Of a DNA stretch of 37,940 nt, positions 1 to 8,518 are shown in pieces; within the stretch, counting starts at the first letter, position 1; each line of letters begins with the position of its first letter. A model generated the notes under the pieces. The model made no database searches and was not told the origin of the DNA. It saw only the letters and a list, made by a program, of their open reading frames with translations. The position numbers and the translations under genes are program-made. Source of the stretch: Hellea sp042093735 (GTDB lineage Bacteria > Pseudomonadota > Alphaproteobacteria > Caulobacterales > Maricaulaceae); NCBI GenBank assembly GCA_042093735.1, contig JBELEM010000019.1, positions 1-37,940 on the forward strand, given 5' to 3'.

Positions 1-151
1 CTACAGCTGCTCTGGCATTTCCAATGTGTGCATAACTATACACAGTAGGGCCACAATTATACATTGTTACCCTATCAGGGTTCTGGGGTTTAAAAACCTC
101 TTTTTTTCGAGTTAAGGAATTATAGATTCTTAGGGGTAAATTTTGGGTCAT
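1..151 (-). CDS. cysS: Cysteinyl-tRNA synthetase, N-terminal fragment
   Basis: Only the first 50 codons lie in the window; the gene runs off its left edge. CysRS charges tRNA-Cys with cysteine in the cytoplasm. The visible part holds the class I N-terminus: a typical RIYNSLTRKKE opening, the zinc-cysteine motif CGPTVY, and the HIGH-type ATP motif as HIGNAR, a variant I recall from alphaproteobacterial CysRS. The ATG is at 151-149. There is no Shine-Dalgarno sequence before it, and a perfect TATAAT lies only 5 bases upstream on the same strand, so the mRNA may be leaderless. It is divergent from folE. The identity is secure despite the short fragment. Confidence 0.93.
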   Translation of the reverse strand, partial: MTQNLPLRIYNSLTRKKEVFKPQNPDRVTMYNCGPTVYSYAHIGNARAAV

Positions 152-156
152 TGACT

Positions 157-162
157 ATTATA
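157..162 (-). promoter_or_regulatory. Candidate -10 box of cysS
   Basis: A perfect TATAAT is read on the minus strand, with its last base 5 nt before the cysS ATG. Transcription starting 6-7 nt downstream would begin at or just inside the ATG. No good -35 element is visible at 16-18 nt spacing, so this is only a candidate. Confidence 0.35.
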
Positions 163-354
163 ATAACTTTTTTAAAGGAAATAAACCATACTTACAGGAT
201 AAGTACAGAGCTAGTTGATAGAAATATACATTTTATCCTATCATAAACTATATTGTTAAAAATTAATTTCTAAATAAGCTAGAAAATCAATTTAACCTAA
301 ATAAATCAAACTTTTTAATTTTGTTGCTAGTATTTATTGTAATATATGCGCTAT

Positions 355-359
355 AGGGG
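355..359 (+). promoter_or_regulatory. Ribosome binding site deciding the folE start
   Basis: AGGGG stands 4 nt before the ATG at 364. An in-frame ATG at 346 has no such site. A TAATAT at 340-345 would, if used as a -10 box, place the transcript start downstream of that first ATG. Both points favour 364 as the start. Confidence 0.5.
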
Positions 360-363
360 CCAA

Positions 364-984
364 ATGAATACAAACTTACCAAAGAAAACCTTACTGCAGG
401 CAGTAAGTACCTCTGATAAACCCTCCAAAGAGGAAGCTATGGAGGCAGTACGAACTCTAATACGCTGGGCGGGTGACAACCCTGAGCGCGAGGGCCTTAA
501 AGATACGCCAAAACGAGTCATTAATGCATACCGCGAATGGTTTCGAGGTTACGACATGGACCCTATCTCTGAGCTCTCTCGAGTATTTGAGGACGTATCA
601 GGTTATGATGACATGGTGCTTCTAAGAGAAATTGATATCGAAAGTCATTGTGAGCACCACATGGCTCCCTTTTTGGGTAAAGCTTACGTAGCTTATCTCC
701 CCACAGATAAAGTGGTTGGAATATCAAAGCTAGTGAAAGTTGTCGAAATATTTTCTAAACGCCTGCAAACACAAGAAACTATGACGGCACAAATTATAGA
801 CGCAATTGACGATGCACTAAAGCCACGTGGATCAGCAGTTATGATAGATGCGAAACATCAGTGCATGAATACAAGAGGGGTTCATCACCCGGATGTATCC
901 ACAATTACAACACAATTCACTGGGGAATTCAAAACCAACCCTTCATTACAAGATAGGTTCTTAAAGCTTATAAATAGGGACTAG
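364..984 (+). CDS. folE: GTP cyclohydrolase I
   Basis: Converts GTP to 7,8-dihydroneopterin triphosphate, the first step of tetrahydrofolate and pterin synthesis, as a cytoplasmic homodecamer. From the ATG at 364 the protein is 206 residues, close to the usual bacterial length of about 200-220. The zinc site is complete: C96 and H99 in the SHCEHHMAP motif and C167 in KHQCMNTRG, with the same C-to-C spacing (71) as in E. coli FolE. GISKLVKVVEIFSKRLQTQE is the conserved substrate-binding stretch. The longer in-frame start at 346 would add six residues but lacks a ribosome binding site. The gene is divergent from cysS and convergent with rpmB. A pterin carbinolamine dehydratase gene lies at the far end of the window. 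Confidence 0.97.
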   Translation: MNTNLPKKTLLQAVSTSDKPSKEEAMEAVRTLIRWAGDNPEREGLKDTPKRVINAYREWFRGYDMDPISELSRVFEDVSGYDDMVLLREIDIESHCEHHMAPFLGKAYVAYLPTDKVVGISKLVKVVEIFSKRLQTQETMTAQIIDAIDDALKPRGSAVMIDAKHQCMNTRGVHHPDVSTITTQFTGEFKTNPSLQDRFLKLINRD

Positions 985-1048
985 ACGAATAACCCCTAAT
1001 AATTTCGGTAGTATTCAAAGAAAACAAATAAAGTTGTATTACAAACTC

Positions 1049-1069
1049 AGCGGCTAAGTATTAGCTGCT
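1049..1069 (-). terminator. Hairpin overlapping the rpmB stop codon
   Basis: An inverted repeat with 9-base arms and a 3-base loop spans the last codons and TAG stop of rpmB, in the 69-bp convergent gap with folE. Read on the plus strand it pairs fully with one G-U; read on the minus strand it has one A-C mismatch. The rpmB side is followed by T-rich but interrupted sequence rather than a clean U-tract. A weak, possibly shared, terminator is plausible but not certain. Confidence 0.3.
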
Positions 1070-1356
1070 TCCAAGTCAGATTTAGCCTTCATAACAAGCT
1101 TTTTTATCTTTTTAGCTTTCTCAGTCAGCTTGTGATTTTTTGTTCCTATTAGAAATCCGTCAAGACCGCCTTTAAAATCAACAGTTCGCAATGTAGCTGC
1201 AGATATTCGCATCTTAAATTTCTGTCCTAACGTATCCGAAGGCAGTGTTACATTACAAAGGTTGACATTAAATCTACGGTTGGTTCTATTTTTGGCGTGA
1301 GAAACATTGTGACCTGACATTGGGCCTGTATCGAGGAGATCGCAGCGACGTGACAT
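1054..1356 (-). CDS. rpmB: 50S ribosomal protein L28
   Basis: A large-subunit ribosomal protein of 100 residues, the usual size for alphaproteobacterial L28. It opens with the family signature (SRRCDLLDTGPMSGHNVSHA) followed by RTNRRFNVNL, and the C-terminal half is lysine-rich. The CxxC zinc pairs found in some L28 proteins are absent; only one cysteine lies near the N-terminus (C5) and one in the middle. An AGGTG sequence just upstream of the ATG serves as ribosome binding site. It is transcribed alone, divergently from the helicase across a 265-bp AT-rich gap in which I see no other gene. Confidence 0.96.
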   Translation of the reverse strand: MSRRCDLLDTGPMSGHNVSHAKNRTNRRFNVNLCNVTLPSDTLGQKFKMRISAATLRTVDFKGGLDGFLIGTKNHKLTEKAKKIKKLVMKAKSDLEAANT

Positions 1357-1621
1357 TTTTACACCTAAACTTATAATTTACACAAACAACTGATGTTGAA
1401 TTTGCGGGGAATTATATGTTCGAACGCAACACGTCAACCCTTTAAAGGTAGATTAATTCAGTGCTTTTCAAAAACCACACGTAAAATTAGGAACGCTAAT
1501 TAACTTATGACTATGTATATAATTGTTTTTAAAGTAATTTAATATTATCTTTTATCTTTGTTTTATATATTCTTCGAACAAACGACCCCCGGCTCTTATG
1601 TGATAAAATCTTAAATACTTT

Positions 1622-4282
1622 ATGCAAAATAATTTTCATCAACCAATATTAAAAGCAGTTTTAGGACCAACTAACACCGGAAAAACACATTATGCTATTG
1701 ATAGAATGCTTGCACATCAATCTGGTATTATAGGTCTTCCTCTGCGACTTCTAGCAAGAGAGGTATATGATAGAATAGTTAAAATAAAAGGTGTAAACCA
1801 ATGCGCATTAATAACAGGCGAAGAGAAAATAATCCCCCCACACGCGCGTTACTATATCTGCACTGTTGAGGCTATGCCGACAGAAAAAAAGTTCGCATTT
1901 CTTGCGATAGATGAAATTCAACTTATGACAAACCTTGAAAGAGGACATATATTTACTGATCGAATTTTGAACGCACGTGGCACGCAAGAAACTCTTTTTC
2001 TTGGAGCAGCAACAGCGCAGACAATATTAAAATCTCTCATACCTAAAATTTTATTCGATTACCGTGAACGATTTTCAGAATTAAGCTACAGTGGACCAAC
2101 TAAACTGACACGTCTACCAAAACGCTCAGTCATTGTGGCCTTTTCTTCAGCCGACGTTTACTCAATAGCAGAATTAATTCGTACTTATCGCGGAGGGGCT
2201 GCAGTTGTAATGGGGGGGTTGTCTCCACGCACTAGAAACTCACAAGCTGAACTCTTCCAAAACGGAGAAGTTGACTTTTTAGTGGCTACTGATGCAGTTG
2301 GAATGGGCCTTAATCTCGACACAGATCACGTTGCCTTTGCGGGCTTGAGTAAATATGACGGACGAAGAAGAAGATACCTTTATCCAATGGAAGCTGCGCA
2401 AATTGCNNNNNNNNNNNNNNNNNNNNNNNNNNNNNNNNNNNNNNNNNNNNNNNNNNNNNNNNNNNNNNNNNNNNNNNNNNNNNNNNNNNNNNNNNNNNNN
2501 NNNNNNGGCATAAACGTACCAGCCCAAGTCAAACAACTCTGGGATGTATGCCAGGTGCCAGATTTCAGAAATTTAACAATAGATACACACATCAAACTTC
2601 TACAAGATCTCTACCGCTTACTTTATCAAAACGGTGGGAAAATACCTGAAAGTTTTATTGAGAAAAAAATTGAAAAATTAGATGATACTTTAGGTGGGGT
2701 TGCTTTACTATCATCGCGCCTTGCTAACATTCGGACTTGGTCATATTGCGCCAATAAACTTTCCTGGATGCAAAATAAAAATAATTTAGCAAATTGCACT
2801 CGAGAGGTTGAAGACAGACTATCAGATGCGCTACATGAAGCCTTGATTGCTCGTTTTGTTGATATAAGGACTAATAAGCTACTAAAAAGTATTGGGTCAA
2901 AGGACTATATGAAAACCACAATAAAAGACAATGGTGACGTTCAGGTCGACGATCAAGTTATAGGTCACCTAGATGGTTTGAAATTTACGCCCGCTAAAAC
3001 ATCCTCAGCTCTTGAAGCGGAAGCTATTCGAACTACGGCAGAAAAAATTGTTACCCCGGAGATCAACAGGCGAATGACAAGTCTATGCGGGGGCGTACAT
3101 ACAATCTTCACCCTATCCAAAACAGGTGATATATTATGGGGAGGAAAAATAGTTGGTCAAATTGACCCAAGCGGTACTCCGCTAAACCCTAATGCAGAAA
3201 TTGTTTGCGGTGATTTCGGAGATGAAAACCTCAAAAAACTTTCAATAAATCGTATGCGAGACTTCCTTAAAGCTGAAGCTCTAAATTATTTAAAACCCCT
3301 ATATGATTTAAAAGAAATCCACAATGACCATGAAGCATCTTCAGAGGCGCGCGGTTTAGCATACATATTATTTGAAAATTTAGGTGTAATAAATCGCAAG
3401 AACTACGCAGATACATTAAAGAAAATTGACCAAGCTTCTAGAAAAAAACTAAGAGATGCTAATGTCCATTTCGGACAGTATAATGTATACATACGCGACC
3501 TCATGAAACCTAAGCCGGCGAACTTACTGAGTATTTTGACAGCTTACAGTGCCGGAGGTGACAAAAATCCCTTCTTGCCGTTTGCTGGCGTCACTTCAAT
3601 TCCAAAAAATGAAGATTTTCTAAAAAACCACTACTCTAACCAAGCAATAGCTTTAGCTGGCTATAGAGTAGTTGGTCCCCGCATAGTCCGGTTAGACATG
3701 CTCAATCGATTGAGCGATCAAATCCGGCAAGCGCAGCAACAGCTGGATATTTCAAGCGGCGAGAAAAAATTTCAAATTATGCAGGAAATGCTTGCCATCA
3801 TGGGTTGCACTTACATTGAGCTTCAAGGCGTTCTGCGAAACCTAGGATTTCACTCTAAAGTTATAGATACTACTCAGATAGGAACAAAAAATACTGATGC
3901 TAAAATAACAGAAAACAAAACCACCGACACAACTAATTTGGAAAAATTTGAAGAAGACAAAAATAAAGAAAATCCACCAGTAACGAATGATATAAGTCGT
4001 AATAAAGATGTTAAAAAATTGAATGTTTATAACCATAGAGTACTAAATAAAGATGGAACCACTGAAGAAGTTCTGAATACAGAATATTGGTTTGTAAATA
4101 AAAGAAAATATAGAGATAATAATACTAGAAAAACTAACTCTAATAATAAAAAATCTAATACAATAAGAAAAAAAACTTCAAATAATCAAAGTAATCGAGA
4201 ACAATATTATAAAAAAAATGCAAAAGTTAAAAATTCTCCCTTCGCAATGCTTGAGGCTTTAAAGAAGAATTCTGAAGACTGA
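1622..4282 (+). CDS. SUV3-like DEAD/DEAH-family helicase, interrupted by an assembly gap
   Basis: An ATP-dependent RNA helicase of the mitochondrial SUV3-like type usual in Alphaproteobacteria, probably acting in RNA turnover. Seen: Walker A GPTNTGKT (residues 15-22), DEIQ (97-100), motif III-like GAATAQ, and helicase C motifs including VATDAVGMGLNLD. The sequence then enters 100 N at AAQIA, exactly where motif VI (QIAGRAGR in relatives) should begin, and resumes before QLWDVCQVPDFR, a hallmark of the family. The reading frame is the same on both sides as drawn. The C-terminus is a long Lys/Asn-rich low-complexity tail ending in SPFAMLEAL, as in relatives. There is no clear Shine-Dalgarno. 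The TGA stop is 1 base from the TTG start of the S4 gene, so the two are probably co-translated. Residue numbers after the gap depend on the true gap size. Confidence 0.9.
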   Translation: MQNNFHQPILKAVLGPTNTGKTHYAIDRMLAHQSGIIGLPLRLLAREVYDRIVKIKGVNQCALITGEEKIIPPHARYYICTVEAMPTEKKFAFLAIDEIQLMTNLERGHIFTDRILNARGTQETLFLGAATAQTILKSLIPKILFDYRERFSELSYSGPTKLTRLPKRSVIVAFSSADVYSIAELIRTYRGGAAVVMGGLSPRTRNSQAELFQNGEVDFLVATDAVGMGLNLDTDHVAFAGLSKYDGRRRRYLYPMEAAQIXXXXXXXXXXXXXXXXXXXXXXXXXXXXXXXXXXGINVPAQVKQLWDVCQVPDFRNLTIDTHIKLLQDLYRLLYQNGGKIPESFIEKKIEKLDDTLGGVALLSSRLANIRTWSYCANKLSWMQNKNNLANCTREVEDRLSDALHEALIARFVDIRTNKLLKSIGSKDYMKTTIKDNGDVQVDDQVIGHLDGLKFTPAKTSSALEAEAIRTTAEKIVTPEINRRMTSLCGGVHTIFTLSKTGDILWGGKIVGQIDPSGTPLNPNAEIVCGDFGDENLKKLSINRMRDFLKAEALNYLKPLYDLKEIHNDHEASSEARGLAYILFENLGVINRKNYADTLKKIDQASRKKLRDANVHFGQYNVYIRDLMKPKPANLLSILTAYSAGGDKNPFLPFAGVTSIPKNEDFLKNHYSNQAIALAGYRVVGPRIVRLDMLNRLSDQIRQAQQQLDISSGEKKFQIMQEMLAIMGCTYIELQGVLRNLGFHSKVIDTTQIGTKNTDAKITENKTTDTTNLEKFEEDKNKENPPVTNDISRNKDVKKLNVYNHRVLNKDGTTEEVLNTEYWFVNKRKYRDNNTRKTNSNNKKSNTIRKKTSNNQSNREQYYKKNAKVKNSPFAMLEALKKNSED
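2407..2506. other. Assembly gap, 100 N
   Basis: Exactly 100 undetermined bases, the conventional length for a gap of unknown size. Both flanks encode the same helicase family in the expected order, so the join is probably right. The missing part carries helicase motif VI. Confidence 0.98.
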
Positions 4283-4283
4283 T

Positions 4284-4601
4284 TTGAAAAAGACAGCACA
4301 AATACAAAACTTAAATAGTTCAATCATAAACACGACTCGTTTAGATGCCTGGCTGTACCGAACTAGGCTCGTCAAAACTAGAACTGCAGCTACCGCTATT
4401 ATTATTAGTGGAAAAATTAGAATAACTAGAAACGGGGTAACTAAAAGAATTAAAAAACCTAGCACTCCAATAAATTCTGGTGACCAGATCTCTTTTATTC
4501 ATTCCAATAGGCTTATACAGGTGGAAATGGTTGCATCACCCAAGAGGCGCGTATCAGCAGTTGAAGCAAAATCTTTATACATAGACCATGAGTCGTCTTG
4601 A
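4284..4601 (+). CDS. S4-domain RNA-binding protein (Hsp15-like)
   Basis: A 105-residue protein built around one S4 RNA-binding domain: RLDAWLYRTRLVKTRTAAT at about residues 20-38, then SGKIRITRNG and the GDQISF turn. It resembles HslR/Hsp15, which binds 50S subunits carrying nascent chains; that role is inferred from the family. The start is a TTG one base after the helicase stop, with AAGAAG upstream; no in-frame ATG occurs before the domain, so TTG is the only sensible start. The order helicase, S4 protein, FdxA, CarD is recurrent in Alphaproteobacteria, which supports the call. Confidence 0.85.
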   Translation: MKKTAQIQNLNSSIINTTRLDAWLYRTRLVKTRTAATAIIISGKIRITRNGVTKRIKKPSTPINSGDQISFIHSNRLIQVEMVASPKRRVSAVEAKSLYIDHESS

Positions 4602-4648
4602 CATTCATGCCGCGGGTTGCCAAATCCCGCACTTATTGAGGATTTTTT

Positions 4649-4993
4649 ATGACCTACATAGTCAAAGATGAGTGTATTAAATGCAAATTTATGGACTGCG
4701 TCGAAGTTTGCCCAGTTGATTGCTTTTATGAAGGTGAAAACATGCTGGTTATACATCCAGACGAATGTATCGACTGTGGTGTTTGTGAGCCCGAATGTCC
4801 AGTTGATGCAATAGTACCCGATACTGAAGATACACCTGATGGGAAGTGGCTCGAGATAAACTCAAAATATGCAGAATTATGGCCTGTCATCACAATTAAA
4901 AAAGAGCCGCCAATTGACAGGGAAAAATATGAGTCTGAAACTGGTAAATTCGAAAAATACTTTAGTGAAACCCCAGGTACTGGTGATGAATAG
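4649..4993 (+). CDS. fdxA: 7Fe ferredoxin (3Fe-4S / 4Fe-4S)
   Basis: A small cytoplasmic electron carrier of 114 residues, close to Azotobacter ferredoxin I. C9, C17 and C50 fit the 3Fe-4S ligands, and C21, C40, C43 and C46 surround the 4Fe-4S site, with the PVDCF cysteine (C25) next to it as in that family. An extra cysteine (C12) occupies the position of the known non-ligand cysteine. The CIKCKFMDCVEVCPVDCF and CIDCGVCEPECP motifs are both intact. A GAGG ribosome binding site is 7-8 bases before the ATG. It lies between the S4 protein and CarD in the conserved order. The redox partner is unknown. Confidence 0.96.
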   Translation: MTYIVKDECIKCKFMDCVEVCPVDCFYEGENMLVIHPDECIDCGVCEPECPVDAIVPDTEDTPDGKWLEINSKYAELWPVITIKKEPPIDREKYESETGKFEKYFSETPGTGDE

Positions 4994-5121
4994 CTAATTT
5001 ATTTATAAAACATCTTCCGACGACTCGCATCTAGTCATAATGTATGCTATGGATGAACTTCTTAACAAAAATTTATATACTACCACTTCATTAAAAATTA
5101 ACCCCAAAAGGCACTTTTACT

Positions 5122-5742
5122 ATGGCAGGTACTAAAAAAAATATTGATAAAAATATACCTAAAAAATCAAAGAAAAAATCCTTTAAAGCAGGACAGCACA
5201 TTGTTTATCCCGCCCACGGTGTTGGAAAAGTCACAGGAATTGAACAAGAAGTCATAGCTGGCTTTGACATCGAAACTTATGTCGTTCATTTTGAACAGGA
5301 CAAAATGACATTAAGGGTACCTACAGATAAAGTTGGTAGCTCAGGAATGCGCGCTTTATCAAACGAGTTAATATTGAAGGATGCATTCACTACTCTAAAA
5401 GGCCGCGCGCGCACTAAACGAACAATGTGGAGTAGAAGAGCCCAAGAATATGAAGCTAAGATAAATTCTGGGGATCTAATATTAGTGGCTGAAGTAGTAC
5501 GTGATTTGCATCGAACAGAAGCACAACCAGAGCAAAGCTATTCCGAACGTCAGCTTTATGAGCGTGCAACCGATAGAATGGTCAGAGAAGTGGCAGCCAT
5601 AGAAAAAACTGACAAAGGGTCAGCGATAGAATTAATATTAGAAACACTCACAAAAGCAAGAACTAGACAAGCAGCAAAAGCAGCAAAAGAAAACCCTGAG
5701 ATTGAAGATAACCCTGAAACAAGCACTGAACCATTGGGTTAG
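5122..5742 (+). CDS. CarD-family transcriptional regulator
   Basis: CarD proteins bind the RNA polymerase beta subunit and stabilise open promoter complexes. The 206-residue product has the RNA-polymerase-interacting domain from about residue 24 (FKAGQHIVYPAHGVGKVTGI) to about 80 (LRVPTDKVGSSGMRALS), then a helical DNA-contacting region with RTMWSRRAQEYEAKINSGD. It is longer than most alphaproteobacterial relatives (about 170) because of a Lys-rich N-terminal extension and an acidic/Ala-rich tail. An AAAGG sequence sits 11 bases before the ATG. The S41 protease starts 35 bp downstream without an obvious terminator, so read-through is possible. Family assignment is firm; target promoters are unknown. 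Confidence 0.94.
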   Translation: MAGTKKNIDKNIPKKSKKKSFKAGQHIVYPAHGVGKVTGIEQEVIAGFDIETYVVHFEQDKMTLRVPTDKVGSSGMRALSNELILKDAFTTLKGRARTKRTMWSRRAQEYEAKINSGDLILVAEVVRDLHRTEAQPEQSYSERQLYERATDRMVREVAAIEKTDKGSAIELILETLTKARTRQAAKAAKENPEIEDNPETSTEPLG

Positions 5743-5777
5743 TCAAAACAACAAAACCGGTTAAATTGGACAATTTT

Positions 5778-7409
5778 ATGAAACACTCATTGAAATTTTT
5801 ATTATTACTCTCAGCAACCTCAATGATCGCTTGTGGTGGGAGTAGTGAGAATAGCGCCCCCACACCGGCACCCCCTACCCCTCCAGCAACAGGTTCATCA
5901 GAACCAACCTGGACACAGGGCACTTATCCCATATCATCTTCATTCAAGAACCAATGCGCAGCTCCAAGAACCACGACTGATATTGATGGAAACGCATACC
6001 CCGATGAACAAGGCTCCACTTTAAAAGAAAAATTTTGGTTAAGGTCATGGTCTGATGAACTTTACTTATGGTATAACGAGATCACAGATATTAATCCTGA
6101 TAATAACGACAATCGATTAGAGTATTTTGAACGACTCAAAACTACAGCGACTACAACAAACGGCACACAAAAAGATCAATTTCACTTTACAATCCCCACA
6201 GACGAATATGAAGAAAGAGTTGCGACGGGTGCGTCTGCAGGTTACGGCGCAGATTTTGTTATTCTAGCTGGATCCCCCCCTAGAGATGTTCGAGTTTCGC
6301 TTGTCCAGCCTAATTCACCCGCATCCACTGATAACTCTCTTCTAAGAGGAACTGAAATTTTAGAAGTTGACGGAGAGGATGTAGTGAATGGAAACGATAC
6401 AAATGCACTTAACGCCGGTCTATTCCCTTCAGAACCAGGCGAAACTCATACTTTTCTTGTAAAAGATGCTGGGTCCCAAACAACGCGCTCTGTCTCATTA
6501 ACTTCAGCTGTAGTTGCAGAACAGCCTGTAAACACTACCGCTGTAATTGATACTCCAACAGGAAAAGTTGGTTATATAGCATTTACAACATTTGGTACAT
6601 CAACGGCCGAAGAGCAAATTGCTGACGCTTTTACTGAAATGAGTAACGCTAATATTAACGACCTAGTTCTTGATCTTAGGTACAACGGCGGAGGGTTTTT
6701 AGCGATAGCTAGTCAACTCAGCTATATGATTGCAGGGGAGAGTCAAACTCAAGGAACATTTTTTGAAGAGCTTCAGTTCAATGATAAACATCCCGTCACC
6801 AACCCAGTCACTAATACAGCATTAGAGCCCACACCCTTTTATACCACAAGTCTTGGTTTTAACGAAAACTTCCCAGGTGGTCAGCCGTTAAATACAGTCG
6901 ATCTTGAGCGAGTATTCATAATTTCAACAGGTAGGACTTGTAGCGCTAGTGAAGCTGTTATCAATGGCTTAAGGGGTATAGATGTTGAAGTTATACTGAT
7001 TGGCTCAAGAACATGTGGGAAACCCTATGGATTTTATGGTACGGATAACTGTGGAGAGACGTATTTTACAATTCAGTTTCGAGGCGTGAATTATAAAAAC
7101 TTTGGAGACTACTCTGATGGTTTCGCACCTGAGAATAGTATTACAATGGGGGGGGTTGGCGAATTTATTCCTGGCTGTGTTGCCGGCGATGATTTTACTA
7201 ATCAGCTTGGGAACACAAATGAAAATATGCTCAGCACCGCTTTATCATATAGAGAAAATGGGGTTTGTCCGGCCAATCAAAGCAAAAACTTATATTACTC
7301 AGATACGTTTAAATTTGAAAACAATCCCTCGCAATCTCTTTACAGCGAAAAGCGAATTGCAAACATGTTTAAACTTAAGAACAGTCGTATAATAAGGAGA
7401 ATTAATTAA
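5778..7409 (+). CDS. Lipoprotein S41-family serine protease
   Basis: A cell-envelope protease of the C-terminal-processing/tricorn-like S41 family, 543 residues from the ATG at 5778; an upstream in-frame TTG at 5766 is less likely because the signal peptide begins neatly at the ATG. A lipoprotein signal ends in the lipobox SMIAC, followed by Gly-Gly (no Asp at +2, fitting the outer membrane) and a Pro/Thr-rich linker. A PDZ-like stretch (VSLVQPNSPA ... GTEILEVDGEDV) precedes the peptidase core. The nucleophile is S389 in CSASEAVINGL and the general base K415 in RTCGKPYG, one residue further apart than in CtpB. The core is rich in cysteines, suggesting periplasmic disulfides. The substrate is unknown; the end is convergent with the dehydrogenase gene. 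Confidence 0.88.
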   Translation: MKHSLKFLLLLSATSMIACGGSSENSAPTPAPPTPPATGSSEPTWTQGTYPISSSFKNQCAAPRTTTDIDGNAYPDEQGSTLKEKFWLRSWSDELYLWYNEITDINPDNNDNRLEYFERLKTTATTTNGTQKDQFHFTIPTDEYEERVATGASAGYGADFVILAGSPPRDVRVSLVQPNSPASTDNSLLRGTEILEVDGEDVVNGNDTNALNAGLFPSEPGETHTFLVKDAGSQTTRSVSLTSAVVAEQPVNTTAVIDTPTGKVGYIAFTTFGTSTAEEQIADAFTEMSNANINDLVLDLRYNGGGFLAIASQLSYMIAGESQTQGTFFEELQFNDKHPVTNPVTNTALEPTPFYTTSLGFNENFPGGQPLNTVDLERVFIISTGRTCSASEAVINGLRGIDVEVILIGSRTCGKPYGFYGTDNCGETYFTIQFRGVNYKNFGDYSDGFAPENSITMGGVGEFIPGCVAGDDFTNQLGNTNENMLSTALSYRENGVCPANQSKNLYYSDTFKFENNPSQSLYSEKRIANMFKLKNSRIIRRIN

Positions 7410-7420
7410 CTTGTTAAAAA

Positions 7421-8416
7421 CTACTCGCTGCGCGGCAGTACTCTGTCTGGGTATGCATGACCATCCATCATAGCTCTGATGTTGATCATTACCTTTTCTC
7501 CCATTTCCTGTCTGCTTTCGTGTGTCGCTGACCCTATGTGAGGGGACAATATAACATTTTGTAATTTAATTAAATCTGGGTGTATCTGTGGCTCATCCTC
7601 ATAAACATCTAAACCTGCACCACTTAATTCACCATTTGATAATGCGCTCGCAAGAGCCTCTTCATCTATAACCTCCCCCCTTGATGTATTAACAATGTAG
7701 CTGGTAGGCGAGAGTAATTTTAAACGCTTTTTATTTATTAAATGATAAGTCTCAGGTGTACTAGGGCATGTAATAACCATTATATCGATTGAAGGAAGCA
7801 TCGGGTCTAATGTTGGCCAATAAGTTGCATCAAGTGTATCCTCAATACCAGCTGGCAACCTACTACGGTTGTGGTAATGAACCTCTAGACCAAAAGCCTT
7901 AGCTCGCCTAGCCACTGCTTGACCTATACGTCCCATACCAATTATACCCAATTTTTTTCCCTTAATGCGGTGACCCAACATGAATGTGGGTGTCCACCCC
8001 TCAAACTTACCAAACCGCGCCCTACGGTCACCTTCAACTAACCGTCTCGGAACTGCTAAAATAAGAGCCATCGTCAAATCAGCTGTATCTTCCGTTAGAA
8101 CACCCGGTGTATTTGTAACTATAATTCCGCGCTGATGGGCAAAGTTGATATCAATATGGTCTGTTCCTGCTCCGAAATTAGCAATAAGCCGAAGCTTATC
8201 TGAGGCAGCTGATATTATATCTGAATTTATAATATCGGTAACTGTAGGCACAAACACTTCGCAATTTGCTATTGCGGACTTTAACTCATCCTGCGTCATT
8301 GGGCTTGAATCATTTCTTAAAGTCGTATCGAAGAGTTTTACCATTCTCTCTTCTACCTCTTTTGGTAGTTGTTGTGTAATACTCACGCTTGGTTTATAAT
8401 TACTAGGTTGGCTCAT
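7421..8416 (-). CDS. D-isomer-specific 2-hydroxyacid dehydrogenase (glyoxylate/hydroxypyruvate reductase type)
   Basis: A cytoplasmic NAD(P)H-dependent reductase of 2-oxoacids, most like glyoxylate/hydroxypyruvate reductase. The nucleotide-binding motif GMGRIG is followed by HYHNRSRL, whose arginines in place of an acidic residue suggest NADPH preference. The catalytic triad is complete: R246 in NTSRGE, E275 in YEDEP and H293 in SPHIGSAT, with the standard spacings of 29 and 18. Length, 331 residues, is typical. A clear Shine-Dalgarno is lacking before the ATG. It is divergent from the SH3 protein gene and ends 11 bp from the convergent S41 gene. The exact substrate cannot be read from sequence. 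Confidence 0.92.
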   Translation of the reverse strand: MSQPSNYKPSVSITQQLPKEVEERMVKLFDTTLRNDSSPMTQDELKSAIANCEVFVPTVTDIINSDIISAASDKLRLIANFGAGTDHIDINFAHQRGIIVTNTPGVLTEDTADLTMALILAVPRRLVEGDRRARFGKFEGWTPTFMLGHRIKGKKLGIIGMGRIGQAVARRAKAFGLEVHYHNRSRLPAGIEDTLDATYWPTLDPMLPSIDIMVITCPSTPETYHLINKKRLKLLSPTSYIVNTSRGEVIDEEALASALSNGELSGAGLDVYEDEPQIHPDLIKLQNVILSPHIGSATHESRQEMGEKVMINIRAMMDGHAYPDRVLPRSE

Positions 8417-8518
8417 GCCATATAATAAACGAATTTATCACATTTTCTCAAGCTCAAAGATAATAATATTTAATAATATTTACTTTTGGTTTAAACATTT
8501 AACTCCATAAGCAAGATT

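Noticed and set aside
5663..5923. Minus-strand frame across the CarD/S41 junction
   Set aside because: Its low-complexity Leu/Gly-rich sequence is the complement of the Ala/Lys tail and Pro/Thr linker.
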